This document shows positions 51,365 through 62,632 of a DNA stretch of 64,000 nt, in pieces. Where the stretch lies: the NCBI RefSeq assembly GCF_004353225.1, contig NZ_CP037934.1:1240001-1304000 (forward strand). Direction: 5' to 3'. Position 1 is the first letter of the stretch; the number at the start of each line of letters is the position of its first letter. The notes below the pieces were generated by a model. That model did no database searches. It was not told the origin of the DNA and worked only from the letters and a program-made list of their open reading frames with translations. The DNA comes from Marinobacter sp. JH2. Its GTDB lineage: Bacteria; Pseudomonadota; Gammaproteobacteria; Pseudomonadales; Oleiphilaceae. A program made the position numbers and the translations under genes.

Positions 51365-52075
51365 TCACTCTGGAGCAATAAGTTTGCCCCAGAGTGTCTG
51401 CCCTGCCTTTTTTTCGATCCGCCCCATCATCTCATTGTGCGCGTCGACTTCATCGTTAGTGGCCTCGATAACAGACAAACGCCCTCGTTCCGATGACAAC
51501 CTTCGAATACCCGTGATGCCCCCCTCTTCACCTGAGCCTGCATCGAGGGAAAGAGCAGTCTGGCCACCGGTCATCAATAGATAAACGTCTGCCAGGATTT
51601 CTGCATCCAACAAAGCGCCGTGAAGTTCTCGGTTCGAGTTATCGACACCGTAACGCTTACACAAAGCATCGAGGTTATTCTTCTGGCCGGGGTGTTTCTT
51701 TCGGGCAATCGCCAGTGTATCGACAATGCCGCAGTGCTCGGCCGTTTTACGTACGGGTTTTAGCCGTGCAAACTCGGAATCCATAAAGCCAACGTCAAAC
51801 GCCGCGTTATGAATGACCAACTCTGCGCCCTCGATAAACGCGAAGAATTCGGAGGCAACCTCTGAAAATTTTGGTTTATCCTTCAAGAATTCGTTAGTTA
51901 TACCGTGAACGGTAATGGCTTCTGCCTCAACCTCGCGCTCGGGGTTAATGTAAACGTGGTAGTTGCGCCCCGTTAACTTGCGCTCAATGACCTCAACACA
52001 ACCGATTTCGATAATCCGGTGTCCTGCGTTGGGATCAATACCTGTGGTTTCTGTATCCAGTACAATTTGTCTCAT
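51365..52075 (-). CDS. dnaQ: DNA polymerase III epsilon subunit
   Basis: This 236-residue proofreading 3'-5' exonuclease is of the DEDDh class: VLDTETTGIDP (first Asp/Glu), IHNAAFDVGFMDSEF (second Asp) and the GALLDAEILADVYL end with the last Asp (preceded by His in REL-H). The C-terminal tail is the part that contacts the alpha subunit. It lies 39 bases downstream of rnhA in the same direction, the usual rnhA-dnaQ pairing. Confidence 0.96.
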   Translation of the reverse strand: MRQIVLDTETTGIDPNAGHRIIEIGCVEVIERKLTGRNYHVYINPEREVEAEAITVHGITNEFLKDKPKFSEVASEFFAFIEGAELVIHNAAFDVGFMDSEFARLKPVRKTAEHCGIVDTLAIARKKHPGQKNNLDALCKRYGVDNSNRELHGALLDAEILADVYLLMTGGQTALSLDAGSGEEGGITGIRRLSSERGRLSVIEATNDEVDAHNEMMGRIEKKAGQTLWGKLIAPE

Positions 52076-52114
52076 CCATTACCTTCCGGAAAACATCGTT
52101 TCACTGTTAATACT

Positions 52115-52558
52115 TTAGCGGGTCAAGACTGCTTCAACACCCAAGTTCGCAAGTTCATCCGCCAGCTCGTTGCCAGGATCGCCTGCATGGCCTTTAACCC
52201 AATGCCAGTTTACGTTGTGACGGCCCGATTCCGCGTCCAGCTCTTTCCATAAATCTGAATTCTTGACCGGTTTTTTTGCCGAGGTTTTCCAGCCGTTTCG
52301 CTTCCATCCTGCCATCCATTCGGTGATGCCTTTACGGACATACTGCGAGTCCGTATACAACTCGACATCGCAGGCACGATTCAACGCTTTCAAGCCCTGA
52401 ATGGCGGCCATCAGTTCCATGCGGTTATTGGTTGTGTCACGCTCGCCGCCGTGCATTTTCTTTTCGGACCCGCCATAACGTAAAACAACGCCCCAACCAC
52501 CAGGTCCGGGATTCCCTTTACACGCGCCATCGGTGTACATCACTACTTTGCCAGCCAT
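52115..52558 (-). CDS. rnhA: Ribonuclease HI
   Basis: This 147-residue enzyme degrades RNA in RNA-DNA hybrids. The catalytic acids are visible: Asp in [17 protein letters not shown], Glu in [13 protein letters not shown], Asp in [12 protein letters not shown] and Asp in [10 protein letters not shown]. Its ATG overlaps the stop of the methyltransferase gene by one base, so the two are coupled. Confidence 0.97.
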   Translation of the reverse strand: MAGKVVMYTDGACKGNPGPGGWGVVLRYGGSEKKMHGGERDTTNNRMELMAAIQGLKALNRACDVELYTDSQYVRKGITEWMAGWKRNGWKTSAKKPVKNSDLWKELDAESGRHNVNWHWVKGHAGDPGNELADELANLGVEAVLTR

Positions 52559-53358
52559 TAGAACTCCGGTGAATGGTTACTGGGATCACGATTTCCGGGC
52601 ACGCGGTTCACGTAATCCCTTGATGCGCCGACCGCACCAGGGAGCGTTATGAGTGCGTTCTTCCGCCAATGTACGCCACGCTGGACAGGCGCCGGTATCC
52701 GTTTGCGCGCAAGGATACAGTAATAGGCACCGACGGGAACAATATTAGCCTTGCCGGACGGCGCTCGCATGACAGGTGCGCCATTTCGCTTCTGAATTGG
52801 AAGCTGGCAAAAATAGGTATTGGAGGACTCTATCGTAAATCCAAGTAGGCAGAGCCAATCTTCCATGCGCGAACGCATCATGAATCGACCACCCCAAGGC
52901 CCCTGGTGATGCCTCGAAATCAGCCTACGCGCTCCCCAAACCCCCAGTGGATTAAATCCCACTAAAGCCATCACACCTTCCCCTCGCAAGACTCTTGCGG
53001 CCTCCCTAATCACCTGATGGGGATTCTGAGAGAAATCTGCGGCATGATGCAAAATGGCTAAATCGATCGATTCAGCCGGGAATGACAGTTCGTCCGAATC
53101 GCAAACCGCGACACCGTCCGGCATATTCGGACTCCACGCTGGCGTAGTAATAATACGCTGCACGAAATCCGTACCGGTAGCCAACGGCAACCGGTGACTT
53201 AAACCAATTTGTAACTGTCGGGCTCCGGTCAAGCTGGCGAGTTCTCTGTCGAGCACGCATCGCTGGCTGGCCAGCAAAGCACGCCCGAGGGGGCTCTGGA
53301 ACCAGACTTCAAAGCTTCCATGTCGTGCTGCGAAATCAACTGGCCTGGCGTCTTTCAA
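52558..53358 (-). CDS. Class I SAM-dependent methyltransferase
   Basis: This 266-residue protein has a Methyltransf_11-like core: a divergent first motif, then [48 protein letters not shown]. The glycine-rich SAM loop is poorly conserved ([14 protein letters not shown]). Position between gloB and rnhA is conserved in Pseudomonas. Substrate unknown. It has an unusually basic C-terminal tail after residue 215. Confidence 0.87.
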   Translation of the reverse strand: MKDARPVDFAARHGSFEVWFQSPLGRALLASQRCVLDRELASLTGARQLQIGLSHRLPLATGTDFVQRIITTPAWSPNMPDGVAVCDSDELSFPAESIDLAILHHAADFSQNPHQVIREAARVLRGEGVMALVGFNPLGVWGARRLISRHHQGPWGGRFMMRSRMEDWLCLLGFTIESSNTYFCQLPIQKRNGAPVMRAPSGKANIVPVGAYYCILARKRIPAPVQRGVHWRKNALITLPGAVGASRDYVNRVPGNRDPSNHSPEF

Positions 53359-53460
53359 CGTTTATTCCTCTGCTTCTTCGGCCGTGAAACCGGACACCTT
53401 GGGATAGGCGCTCTGTTGCTTTATCATAACAGCCACATCCCTCAAGCACATGTGGTCATG

Positions 53461-54255
53461 ATGTTTAGTATTTACCCTATTCCGGCGTTTTCAGACAACT
53501 ACATCTGGTGTCTCGCAGACACATCAACAGGCAAGGCCCTTGTGGTTGACCCGGGGCAGGCTAAACCGGTCAAGGATTATTTAAGTCAGGCCGGCCTGAC
53601 ACTCGACACTATCTTGGTCACTCACCATCATCCGGACCACGTCGGCGGCATTGCCGAACTTCAAACAAGCCAACCAAGTGTGCGAATTGTTGGGCCGAAA
53701 GGCTCACCCTTTACCAAGGTGACGGAAACGGTAAAGCACGGCGATCACATTGAATGGCAGGCTATACGCTTTTCGGTATTGGCAACCCCGGGCCACACCT
53801 TGGATCACATCGTCTATTTTACCGAAACTCAGATTAATAACGCCCCCGCGCTGTTCAGTGGCGATACTCTATTTATTGGCGGCTGTGGACGTTTGTTTGA
53901 GGGCACACCTGAACAAATGCACCGCTCGTTAAGCTCTCTCCTGACTCTCCCTGACACCACAGCAATCTATTGCGCCCACGAATACACCCTTGCCAACATT
54001 CGCTTTTCGCGTCACTGGTTGCCGGAGGATGCCGCGTTGATCGAATTCGAACAGGAATGTAACGAATTGCGCCAGTCAGGCAAACCGACTGTGCCCTCCA
54101 GCCTCAAAAAAGAAAAAGCACTCAATCTTTTTTTACGCTGGGATGACCCTTCGGTTATAAAAGCCGCCGAAGCTTATGGTGCTGAGCACGGGTTGTCGGT
54201 AACCAACCCGACAGAAGTATTTGCGGCCGTTAGGCATGGCAAAGATCACTTCTGA
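53461..54255 (+). CDS. gloB: Hydroxyacylglutathione hydrolase (glyoxalase II)
   Basis: This 264-residue metallo-beta-lactamase-fold enzyme hydrolyses S-lactoylglutathione to lactate in methylglyoxal detoxification. The metal motif [10 protein letters not shown], the bridging Asp in [18 protein letters not shown], and [10 protein letters not shown] are all present. Two adjacent ATG codons (53458, 53461) are possible starts; the second has slightly better spacing from GTGG. An in-frame extension to 53320 lies in the divergent leader of the methyltransferase gene and is unlikely. Confidence 0.95.
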   Translation: MFSIYPIPAFSDNYIWCLADTSTGKALVVDPGQAKPVKDYLSQAGLTLDTILVTHHHPDHVGGIAELQTSQPSVRIVGPKGSPFTKVTETVKHGDHIEWQAIRFSVLATPGHTLDHIVYFTETQINNAPALFSGDTLFIGGCGRLFEGTPEQMHRSLSSLLTLPDTTAIYCAHEYTLANIRFSRHWLPEDAALIEFEQECNELRQSGKPTVPSSLKKEKALNLFLRWDDPSVIKAAEAYGAEHGLSVTNPTEVFAAVRHGKDHF

Positions 54256-54430
54256 CTCGTGCGACGCTGAGGCGAGATAGCAACACCTCTCAAAGCGGTA
54301 ACATCACTTGCCTTGACCGCCTCAAAACCTGTCCCATAAAATCTCGCTCGAACTGTGTTTCAAGCATCGCATTAATCTATACGCCGGACTTTGTTACTGA
54401 CGTTTGGCGCAACCTCCCGGAATCCTATTT

Positions 54431-56125
54431 ATGCCGGTTAATCGCTTTCCACTGGTCTTACTAACCTGCTCCTTAGCCGCTGGCTGCAGCAGCACCCAGT
54501 TATTCGAAAGTTGGCGTAGCAACCCACTTGAATCTGAGCGCGTTGTGGTCGCTCAAGGCGACGATGAGCTGATCGCGGCGATCGGCTCCAATCAAGATCT
54601 GGCGGCGAATGCGCCCTTGGACGATGCCATTTCATCGGATCTGAAAGCCAAAGCGAAAGAGGCCCGCAAAAAGCTCGACGAGCCAAAATCGTCCAGTTCT
54701 GATGAACTTAAACAAAATGATATGTGGAGCCGAATGCGCGCTGGATTTGCGATGGATCATTCGGTCGATAACCCCCGGATGCAGGCCCAGCTTGATTGGT
54801 ACGCTCGCAACCCTCGCTACATTCAACGGGTGACTGAAAGAGGTGCCCGGTACCTGCACCACATTCTTAATGAAGCGGAATCTCGCGGTTTACCCACAGA
54901 ACTCGCCCTGTTACCCGTAATCGAAAGTGCTTTTGATCCGTTTGCTTATTCTCACGGACGCGCTGCAGGGCTCTGGCAATTTATCCCTTCTACCGGAAAA
55001 TACTTCGGTCTGACCCAAAGCTGGTGGCATGACGATCGCCGCGATGTGCTGACATCCACCGATGCTGCGCTCACCTATCTCGAACGTTTGGCGAAGCGTT
55101 TCGACGGCGACTTTACACTGGCTCTGGCTGCCTATAACTCTGGTGGCGGCACGGTTTCCAGCGCAATGCGCCGGAACCGCAAGGCGGGCCAATCAACGGA
55201 TTATTGGTCCCTAAGACTACCAAAAGAAACCCAGCATTACGTACCGAAACTATTAGCCTTGGCTAAGGTGATCGACAATCCCGAGGTCTACGGTATTCAG
55301 CTGCCGGAACTGAACAACGAACCTTATTTTGAAGTGGTCGATACCGGCTCGCAGCTCGATCTTGCGCAGGCAGCCAAGCTTGCCGGTGTCGATATCGACG
55401 AAATTTACCTGTTGAACCCGTCTTACAACCGCTGGGCAACTAATCCAGACGGTCCTCACCGTTTGCTCGTACCAACACAAAACGCCGAAAAATTCCGCAC
55501 TGCTTTAGCGAATTTCCCGGAAAAACAACGAGTTTCATGGCAAAACTATAAAGTATCGAGAGGTGATAATCTCGGCAGCATCGCTAAGCGATTTTCCACG
55601 ACCACCTCCGTTATACGACAGGTAAATAAACTAAACGGCGATATGATTCGCATCGGCCAACAACTTCTGATCCCTTCTTCCACCAAGAGTTCGGATACTT
55701 ATGCCTTAAGCCAGTCTCAGCGACTCGAGCGTAAGCAAGAACGAAAACGGTCCGGCAACAAAGTGCGCTATACGGTTCGCAGTGGTGATACTTTCTGGGA
55801 CATTGCCCGGGAACACCGAGTCAGCGTCCGAGAAGTTGCGGCATGGAACGGAATGGCACCAGGTGACCCGCTCCACCCCGGTCGGAAACTGGTTATCTGG
55901 AGCAAGGTTAAACAGCCCAAAACCGTTGTCAGCAGTGCCAGAAGTAAAGCCATGGTTCGAAAAGTTGGGTATCGCGTGCGCAAAGGTGATTCTTTGTCTA
56001 CGATCGCCTCGCGCTTCTCGGTGAATGTGCGTGACATCGCATCATGGAACGATCTTAATACCAACCGTTATCTGCAACCTGGCCAAAGTCTGGTACTCTA
56101 CGTTGACATAAGAAACAGCCCATAA
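54431..56125 (+). CDS. mltD: Membrane-bound lytic murein transglycosylase D
   Basis: This 564-residue outer-membrane lipoprotein has a lipobox SLAAGC at about residue 20. The SLT catalytic domain holds ALLPVIESAFDPFAYSHGRAAGLWQFIPSTGKYFGL (catalytic Glu in ESAFDP) near residues 165-200. Three LysM repeats in the C-terminal third each begin Y-V-R/S-x-GD (about 375, 445, 515). It cleaves peptidoglycan glycan strands. I chose the ATG at 54431, which yields a proper lipoprotein signal; a TTG at 54404 would extend it without benefit. Confidence 0.95.
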   Translation: MPVNRFPLVLLTCSLAAGCSSTQLFESWRSNPLESERVVVAQGDDELIAAIGSNQDLAANAPLDDAISSDLKAKAKEARKKLDEPKSSSSDELKQNDMWSRMRAGFAMDHSVDNPRMQAQLDWYARNPRYIQRVTERGARYLHHILNEAESRGLPTELALLPVIESAFDPFAYSHGRAAGLWQFIPSTGKYFGLTQSWWHDDRRDVLTSTDAALTYLERLAKRFDGDFTLALAAYNSGGGTVSSAMRRNRKAGQSTDYWSLRLPKETQHYVPKLLALAKVIDNPEVYGIQLPELNNEPYFEVVDTGSQLDLAQAAKLAGVDIDEIYLLNPSYNRWATNPDGPHRLLVPTQNAEKFRTALANFPEKQRVSWQNYKVSRGDNLGSIAKRFSTTTSVIRQVNKLNGDMIRIGQQLLIPSSTKSSDTYALSQSQRLERKQERKRSGNKVRYTVRSGDTFWDIAREHRVSVREVAAWNGMAPGDPLHPGRKLVIWSKVKQPKTVVSSARSKAMVRKVGYRVRKGDSLSTIASRFSVNVRDIASWNDLNTNRYLQPGQSLVLYVDIRNSP

Positions 56126-56137
56126 CGTGCGAGAACT

Positions 56138-57967
56138 ATGACAAAAATACGTAAAGCACCGAGTCTGACAGGACTGGTTACGTCGATGGCCTTAGTGGTC
56201 ACTTCTTTTGTTTCATACGCAGACAGTCAGCCCCCGGAGGTGCTTCCCCCGGTACACGGGATTGCCATGCACGGGGAAGTGAAATACCCCTCGGATTTCG
56301 ATCATTTTGACTATGTGAATCCGGCAGCCCCAAAAGGCGGTCATCTCAAACTGAGCGCCGTCGCAAACGGTTTCGACAGTTTTAATCCGTTTGTTGTTCG
56401 GGGTGTTGCCGCAGCCGGCATCAGCACCTACGTCTACGACACTCTGATGGTGGCCTCCGATGACGAACCCTTCTCCGCGTATGGGTTGATCGCAGAGAGT
56501 CTGGAAGTACCCGCGGATCGAAGCTACGTGATTTTCAACCTGCGGGAAGAAGCCCGCTTCCAGGACGGAGAACCGATTACCGCTGAAGACGTGGCATTTT
56601 CCTTCCGGATCCTGACCACGGAAGGCCATCCCTTTTACCGTAATTACTACTCCGATATCCAAAGTGTCTCAGTAGAAGACGATCATCGCGTTCGTTTCGA
56701 TTTCGGTGAGACAGAGAACCGCGAGCTGCCCTTGATTATCGGCCAAATGCCGATTCTACCGGAACACTACTGGCAAGATCGGGAGTTTGAAGGCAATGGT
56801 CTGAACGTGCCGGTGGGCAGTGGAGCTTATCGCATTGCGTCCTTCGACGCCGGCCGGGCCCTGACTTTCGAACGTGTCCCCGATTACTGGGCAGTTGAGC
56901 TTCCTGTTCGTAAGGGGCGCTTTAATTTCAACAAAATCACCTACGAATACTACAGTGACGATACGGTTGCACTGGAATCCTTCAAAGCCGGCAATTTCGA
57001 TTTCCGGCAAGAAACCTCAGCGAAAAACTGGGCAACGGCCTACACCGGCAAGCCGTTCGACAACGGTTCGATAACCAAAGCTGCAATAGAACACCACCGT
57101 CCAACCGGTATGCAGGGGTTTATCTTCAACACCCGTAACGCGGTTTTCAAAGACCCTAAAGTTCGCGAAGCCCTGGCGTACGGATTCGATTTCGAATGGG
57201 CAAACCAAAACCTGTTTTATGGTCAGTACAGCCGAACAGATAGCTTTTTCGAGAATAGTGAACTCGCCGCTAATGGCCTGCCGTCCGGGCGCACACTGGA
57301 AATCCTTGAGCCCTTCCGTTCGAAACTCAGTCCGGACGTTTTCAACAAAGTATATACCCCACCTGACACAGGTAAGTCCCGCAGTATGCGCGACAACCTG
57401 AAGCAAGCGCTGAAACTGCTGAGCGAAGCTGGCTACGGCATTCAAGGCGGGAAAATGGTTCACAAAGAAACCGGCAAGCCTCTGACGTTCGAAATCCTGC
57501 TGGCGCAAAAGAGCTTCGAGCGTGTGGTACTGCCCTTCACCCAGAACCTGAAAAAACTGGGTATAGATGTGACTGTACGCCTAGTCGATACCAGCCAGTA
57601 CATTCGCCGCGTCCGTAGTTTTGACTTCGATATGATCACTCAGGTGTTACCTCAATCCGATTCGCCGGGTAACGAACAGAGGGATTACTGGCATTCCGTT
57701 AACGTTGATGTGGAAGGATCCCGCAATACCATTGGCGTGAACGACCCAGTAGTCGATGAATTGATTGATAGGGTGATTCAAGCACCGGACCGAGACGAGC
57801 TAGTGCATCGGGTTCGCGCGCTGGATCATGTACTTCTGCATGGCCATTACGTGATTCCTCACTGGCACCTGAGCAAAGACAGAGTCGCCTATTGGAACCA
57901 TCTTGAACGGCCCGGCGTTACCCCTAAAAGTGGCATCGATCTTAACAACTGGTGGGTCGGCCGCTAA
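56138..57967 (+). CDS. yejA: Periplasmic binding protein of a YejA-type peptide ABC transporter
   Basis: This 609-residue family-5 extracellular solute-binding protein has a Sec signal ending near VSYA-DSQ. The opening HGIAMHGEVKYPSDFDHFDYVNPAAPKGG and the DYWHSVNVDVEGSRNTIGVNDPVVDELIDRVI region are characteristic of YejA, the receptor for oligopeptides and microcin C-like compounds. It starts 12 bases after mltD and leads the yejABEF genes. Confidence 0.92.
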   Translation: MTKIRKAPSLTGLVTSMALVVTSFVSYADSQPPEVLPPVHGIAMHGEVKYPSDFDHFDYVNPAAPKGGHLKLSAVANGFDSFNPFVVRGVAAAGISTYVYDTLMVASDDEPFSAYGLIAESLEVPADRSYVIFNLREEARFQDGEPITAEDVAFSFRILTTEGHPFYRNYYSDIQSVSVEDDHRVRFDFGETENRELPLIIGQMPILPEHYWQDREFEGNGLNVPVGSGAYRIASFDAGRALTFERVPDYWAVELPVRKGRFNFNKITYEYYSDDTVALESFKAGNFDFRQETSAKNWATAYTGKPFDNGSITKAAIEHHRPTGMQGFIFNTRNAVFKDPKVREALAYGFDFEWANQNLFYGQYSRTDSFFENSELAANGLPSGRTLEILEPFRSKLSPDVFNKVYTPPDTGKSRSMRDNLKQALKLLSEAGYGIQGGKMVHKETGKPLTFEILLAQKSFERVVLPFTQNLKKLGIDVTVRLVDTSQYIRRVRSFDFDMITQVLPQSDSPGNEQRDYWHSVNVDVEGSRNTIGVNDPVVDELIDRVIQAPDRDELVHRVRALDHVLLHGHYVIPHWHLSKDRVAYWNHLERPGVTPKSGIDLNNWWVGR

Positions 57968-58012
57968 GCGGCCCCCATGAACCAAGCCGTCATGAAAGGA
58001 TTCCATCCCTAG

Positions 58013-59098
58013 ATGGGCACATACATACTTCGTCGATTGGCGCTGATTATTCCGACCCTGATCGGAATAATGCTGCTCAACTTCATCATCGTGCAGGCTG
58101 CGCCCGGAGGGCCCATTGAGCAACTGATTGCTGAAATGGAAGGGCTGGGTGGCAGTACGCTGGCCAGAGCCGGTGGCGGCGACATGGGCGGAGAAGTATC
58201 CACTGCTTCGGGCGAAAGCCGAGGGGCCCGTGGCCTGCCTCCCGAGCTCCTCTCTGAAATGGAAGCCCGATACGGCTTCGACAAACCGGCACACGAACGC
58301 TTTCTGGGAATGCTTAAAGATTACGCCACTTTTGACTTCGGTGATTCCTTCTTTCGCGACCGCTCCGTCGTCGAACTGATCATCGATAAAATGCCAGTTT
58401 CGATCTCTCTAGGCCTCTGGTCCACACTGGTGATTTATCTGATATCCATTCCACTGGGCATTCGTAAAGCCGTTAAAGACGGCTCCCGGTTCGATGTCTG
58501 GAGCAGTTCAGCCATCGTGGTCGGTTATGCTATTCCGGGGTTTCTGTTTGCGATTCTGTTGATTGTCCTGTTTGCCGGCGGTAGCTATTTCGACTGGTTC
58601 CCTCTACGGGGTCTGACCTCGCCCGACTTTGACACCATGAGGTGGTACCAGAAAGTCGCTGACTATTTCTGGCACTTAGCGCTACCGGTTACAGCCAACG
58701 TCATCGGTGGTTTTGCCACCCTGACCTTACTGACCAAAAACTCGTTTCTTGATGAAATCGGCAAACAGTACGTGGTCACCGCCCGTGCAAAAGGGCTGGA
58801 CGAAAAACAAGTTCTTTACGGCCATGTGTTTCGCAACGCCATGTTAATTGTTATCGCCAGCTTGCCCGGCGTGCTTGTCTCTTTGTTCTTCACGGGCTCA
58901 CTACTGATCGAGGTTATTTTCTCTCTCGATGGCCTAGGCTTGCTCGGTTTTGAAGCCGCGCTGAACCGGGATTACCCGGTTATCTTCGGCACCCTGTACA
59001 TCTTCACGCTGATGGGCCTTCTGCTAAAACTCATCAGCGACATCACCTATGTACTGGTAGACCCGCGTATCGACTTTGAAAGCCGGGAGGGCGCGTAA
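58013..59098 (+). CDS. yejB: ABC transporter permease YejB
   Basis: This 361-residue DppB-like permease has six helices. It contains a YejB-type hydrophilic insertion between the first two helices (about residues 45-85, Gly/Ala/Ser-rich) and ends with [24 protein letters not shown]. The coupling loop [23 protein letters not shown] is present. It partners YejE. Confidence 0.92.
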   Translation: MGTYILRRLALIIPTLIGIMLLNFIIVQAAPGGPIEQLIAEMEGLGGSTLARAGGGDMGGEVSTASGESRGARGLPPELLSEMEARYGFDKPAHERFLGMLKDYATFDFGDSFFRDRSVVELIIDKMPVSISLGLWSTLVIYLISIPLGIRKAVKDGSRFDVWSSSAIVVGYAIPGFLFAILLIVLFAGGSYFDWFPLRGLTSPDFDTMRWYQKVADYFWHLALPVTANVIGGFATLTLLTKNSFLDEIGKQYVVTARAKGLDEKQVLYGHVFRNAMLIVIASLPGVLVSLFFTGSLLIEVIFSLDGLGLLGFEAALNRDYPVIFGTLYIFTLMGLLLKLISDITYVLVDPRIDFESREGA

Positions 59099-59100
59099 CC

Positions 59101-60123
59101 GTGACAAAACTCTCCCCTATCCAGCAGCGCCGGATACGCAATTTTCGCAATAACCGCCGTGGGTATTGGTCTCTTTGGCTGTTTTTGCTGATATTCGGAC
59201 TCAGCCTCTGCGCCGAACTTATTGCTAACGACAAGCCCTTAGTAGTGTCTTACAACGGCGATTGGTATTTCCCGGTCACCCAGACCATTCCGGAGGAAAC
59301 GTTCGGCGGGTTTCTGCCAACCGAAACCGACTACCGTGACAGCTTTATTGCGGACGAGATCAATGCCAATGGCTGGATGCTCTGGCCGCCAATCCGTTTT
59401 AGCTACAACACCATCAATTACGAACTGGATGTGCCATCCCCAGCTCCGCCCAGCGCCATCAACTGGCTGGGCACAGATGATCAAGGCCGGGATGTGGCCG
59501 CCAGAGTTATTTACGGGTTTAGAATTTCTGTGGTGTTCGGACTGACATTGACACTGGTTAGCTGCCTTATCGGAGTTGCGGTTGGGGCTATTCAGGGCTA
59601 TTACGGCGGCCAGATCGACCTGTTGGGCCAACGATTTCTGGAAATCTGGTCCGGGCTGCCCATGCTTTACTTGTTGATCATCCTTTCATCCATTGTTCAG
59701 CCGAATTTCTGGTGGCTTCTGGGCATTATGCTGCTGTTCAGCTGGATGGGGCTTGTAGACGTGGTTCGGGCTGAATTTCTAAGGGCACGAAATTTTGAAT
59801 ATGTCAGAGCGGCAAGAGCGTTGGGGCTCGAGAATCGGCACATCATGTTCCGCCATGTACTGCCGAATGCCATGGTGGCCACCCTAACCTTTCTGCCGTT
59901 TATCCTCGCGGGTGCCATTACCAGCCTGACCTCACTCGATTTCCTGGGTTTTGGCCTGCCCTCGGGCTCACCCTCCCTCGGTGAACTGATTGCCCAAGGC
60001 AAAGCCAATCTACACGCGCCTTGGCTAGGCATCTCGGCCTTTGTCTCCTTGTCACTCATGCTGACCCTACTGGTTTTTACCGGAGAAGCCGTGCGTGATG
60101 CCTTTGACCCAAGAAAGAATTGA
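59101..60123 (+). CDS. yejE: ABC transporter permease YejE
   Basis: This 340-residue DppC-like permease starts with GTG 2 bases after yejB. It has a long periplasmic loop after the first helix, as in YejE (YNGDWYFPVTQTIPEETFGG). The membrane core contains the coupling loop YVRAARALGLENRHIMFRHVLPNA. Confidence 0.92.
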   Translation: MTKLSPIQQRRIRNFRNNRRGYWSLWLFLLIFGLSLCAELIANDKPLVVSYNGDWYFPVTQTIPEETFGGFLPTETDYRDSFIADEINANGWMLWPPIRFSYNTINYELDVPSPAPPSAINWLGTDDQGRDVAARVIYGFRISVVFGLTLTLVSCLIGVAVGAIQGYYGGQIDLLGQRFLEIWSGLPMLYLLIILSSIVQPNFWWLLGIMLLFSWMGLVDVVRAEFLRARNFEYVRAARALGLENRHIMFRHVLPNAMVATLTFLPFILAGAITSLTSLDFLGFGLPSGSPSLGELIAQGKANLHAPWLGISAFVSLSLMLTLLVFTGEAVRDAFDPRKN

Positions 60124-60124
60124 T

Positions 60125-61723
60125 ATGAGCGACTTGTTAAACATCTCGGATCTATCCATTCAGTTTGATGACGGCCCTCTCGCCGTGCATAACCTTTCGC
60201 TATCGATTGGCCCAGGCGAGACGTTGGCGGTCGTCGGTGAAAGCGGTTCAGGCAAATCGATTTCGGCACTTTCGGTGCTCCGTCTGCTGGACGAACGGCA
60301 CGCGAGCTACCCTTCTGGCAGGATTCTGTTTCAGGATACGAATGTTCTTGAGGCTTCCGAAAAGGTCATGAAAACCATTCGGGGTCGGAAAATCAGTATG
60401 ATTTTTCAGGAACCGATGACCTCTCTCAATCCGCTGCACACCGTTGAGAAACAGATTTCAGAAACTCTTCAGATTCATCTCGGCATGCGAGGGCCACAAG
60501 CACATGCACGCTGTGTCGAATTGCTTGAGCTGGTAGGCATCCCTAACCCGGAACAGCGCTTGGCAAGCTACCCACACCAGTTGTCCGGAGGCCAAAAACA
60601 ACGGGTGATGATTGCCATGGCCCTGGCAAACGAACCGAAATTGCTGATCGCTGATGAACCCACTACCGCTTTAGATGTAACGGTTCAGAAGCAGGTCTTG
60701 GAACTTCTGAAATCGCTTCAGAAAAAGCTCGGCATGGCGATGCTGCTGATTACCCATGATCTTAGCCTTGTCAGACGGTATGCCGACCGAGTATTGGTGA
60801 TGGAAAAAGGCAATAAGGTTGAAGAAGCGGAAACCAACCGTTTATTCACCTCGCCAGAGCATGTTTATACCCGTACATTGATTGATGCGGAGCCTCCCAG
60901 ACATCCAGTGGTTCGTCAGGCAAAGCCGAATCCTTTACTCGATGTCGAGGCGCTAAACGTTTCCTTCACGCTTAAAAAAAGTTTGCTGGGCAAAGTCACC
61001 GATAGCTTCCACGCGGTGAAAGACGTGAGTCTGCAGCTAGGCCGCGGAGAAACCCTGGGCATTGTTGGGGAAAGCGGCAGTGGCAAAACCACCATCGGCC
61101 ATGCCCTACTCAAACTAACGGGCAGCACGGGTTCCATTCGGCTCGACGGCACCGATTTATCGCCTTTGTCGCAGAAACAGTTTCGGCCTTGGCGTCGACG
61201 CATACAGATTGTGTTCCAGGATCCTTTTGGCAGCTTGAGCCCTCGGATGTCAGTGGCCGAAATCATTAAAGAAGGGCTCCAGATTCATGACAAAGACAAT
61301 ACCGAACGACACGATGCCAAGGTTATTCAGGCGTTGAAGGATGTCGGGCTCGACCTCGACGTACGCCATCGGTACCCCCACGAATTTTCAGGCGGACAGC
61401 GCCAACGCATTGCTATAGCCCGGGCGCTGGTTTTGCAGCCGGATGTTATTATTCTGGACGAACCGACATCGGCGCTCGATCGCACAGTCCAAAAGCAAGT
61501 AATTGAGCTTCTGCAAGAACTTCAGGCTCAGTATGGGCTAAGCTATATTTTTATAAGCCACGACTTGAGTGTCGTCCGTGCACTTAGCCATAAACTGCTG
61601 GTGCTGCAACACGGTGAGATTGTCGAATACGGCGATGCGGAGGCTATCTTTCGCTCGCCCCAAGAAACCTATACCAAGGAGCTGCTTAACGCGGCGTTTT
61701 TCTACAGCACTACGACCAATTGA
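60125..61723 (+). CDS. yejF: ABC transporter ATPase YejF (two fused ATP-binding domains)
   Basis: This 532-residue tandem ATPase has two complete nucleotide-binding domains. The first has Walker [10 protein letters not shown] and signature LSGGQKQR; the second has GESGSGKTT and FSGGQRQR. Both carry LxxDEPT Walker B and switch histidines (LITHDLS, FISHDLS). It energises YejB/YejE. The ATG at 60125 follows the yejE stop by one base; the longer frame from 60095 overlaps yejE. Confidence 0.95.
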   Translation: MSDLLNISDLSIQFDDGPLAVHNLSLSIGPGETLAVVGESGSGKSISALSVLRLLDERHASYPSGRILFQDTNVLEASEKVMKTIRGRKISMIFQEPMTSLNPLHTVEKQISETLQIHLGMRGPQAHARCVELLELVGIPNPEQRLASYPHQLSGGQKQRVMIAMALANEPKLLIADEPTTALDVTVQKQVLELLKSLQKKLGMAMLLITHDLSLVRRYADRVLVMEKGNKVEEAETNRLFTSPEHVYTRTLIDAEPPRHPVVRQAKPNPLLDVEALNVSFTLKKSLLGKVTDSFHAVKDVSLQLGRGETLGIVGESGSGKTTIGHALLKLTGSTGSIRLDGTDLSPLSQKQFRPWRRRIQIVFQDPFGSLSPRMSVAEIIKEGLQIHDKDNTERHDAKVIQALKDVGLDLDVRHRYPHEFSGGQRQRIAIARALVLQPDVIILDEPTSALDRTVQKQVIELLQELQAQYGLSYIFISHDLSVVRALSHKLLVLQHGEIVEYGDAEAIFRSPQETYTKELLNAAFFYSTTTN

Positions 61724-61790
61724 CATTACCCCCTTCGACTCGTGTCGGGGATAATGCGCCAAAATCAAGGAACATAGGGAGTTGATACCC

Positions 61791-62576
61791 ATGGGTATTC
61801 TCAGTGGTAAAAAAGCACTGATTGTTGGTGTGGCCAGTAAACATTCCATTGCTTATGGCATCGCCGAAGCTTTCGCTCGCGAAGGTGCAGAACTGGCTTT
61901 CACGTATCAGAACGAGAAACTTCAGTCTCGCGTCGAGAAGTTTGCCGACCAGTGGGGAAGCAACATCACCATCCCCTGCGACGTAGCCAGCGATGAAGAA
62001 ATCGAGAACGTATTCACTGAGCTGGGCAAGCACTGGGAAAACATCGACATCATCATTCACGCCGTTGGCTTCGCGCCCGGTCATGAGCTGGATGGCAATT
62101 ACGTGGATGTAACCACCCGAGATGGTTTCCGCATCGCCCACGACATCAGCTCTTACAGCTTTGTCGCCCTGGCGAAGGGTGCCCGTAAAATGATGCACGA
62201 AGGTAGCAGCCTGCTGACCCTGAGCTACCTGGGCGCAGAGAAAGTGCTGCAGAACTACAACGTGATGGGTCTAGCCAAAGCCTCTCTGGAGGCCAACGTT
62301 CGGTACATGGCCGCTAGCTTGGGCAAAGAAGGCATTCGTGTGAACGGTATCTCTGCAGGCCCGATCAAGACTCTGGCCGCTTCTGGCATCAAGAGTTTCC
62401 GCCGCATGCTGGCAGAGAACGCGAGACGCGCGCCCCTTCGCCGTAACGTGACCACCGAAGAAGTGGGCAACGCCGCTGCGTTCATGAGTTCGAACCTGGC
62501 ATCTGGTATCACAGGTGAGATTCTTTACGTTGACGGTGGTTTCAACATCACCGGTATGGGCGAACTTGAAGACTAA
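61791..62576 (+). CDS. fabI: Enoyl-[acyl-carrier-protein] reductase (NADH) FabI
   Basis: This 261-residue SDR-type reductase catalyses the last step of fatty-acid elongation. FabI-specific features are [24 protein letters not shown], the catalytic Tyr-x6-Lys in [13 protein letters not shown], and the C-terminal [16 protein letters not shown]. Start at 61791 is preceded by GGGAG. It is the usual triclosan/isoniazid-class target family. The order relative to yejABEF and mltD is that of Pseudomonas. Confidence 0.97.
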   Translation: MGILSGKKALIVGVASKHSIAYGIAEAFAREGAELAFTYQNEKLQSRVEKFADQWGSNITIPCDVASDEEIENVFTELGKHWENIDIIIHAVGFAPGHELDGNYVDVTTRDGFRIAHDISSYSFVALAKGARKMMHEGSSLLTLSYLGAEKVLQNYNVMGLAKASLEANVRYMAASLGKEGIRVNGISAGPIKTLAASGIKSFRRMLAENARRAPLRRNVTTEEVGNAAAFMSSNLASGITGEILYVDGGFNITGMGELED

Positions 62577-62602
62577 CGGCTCGTCCGCAGCTCATTCTTT
62601 CT

Positions 62603-62632
62603 GAATAAAGCCGGCGTATGCCGGCTTTATTC
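62603..62632. terminator. Bidirectional terminator after fabI
   Basis: GAATAAAGCCGGC (62603-62615) pairs with GCCGGCTTTATTC (62620-62632) around GTAT. The right arm touches the stop codon of the opposing PilZ gene (62631-62633). Confidence 0.8.
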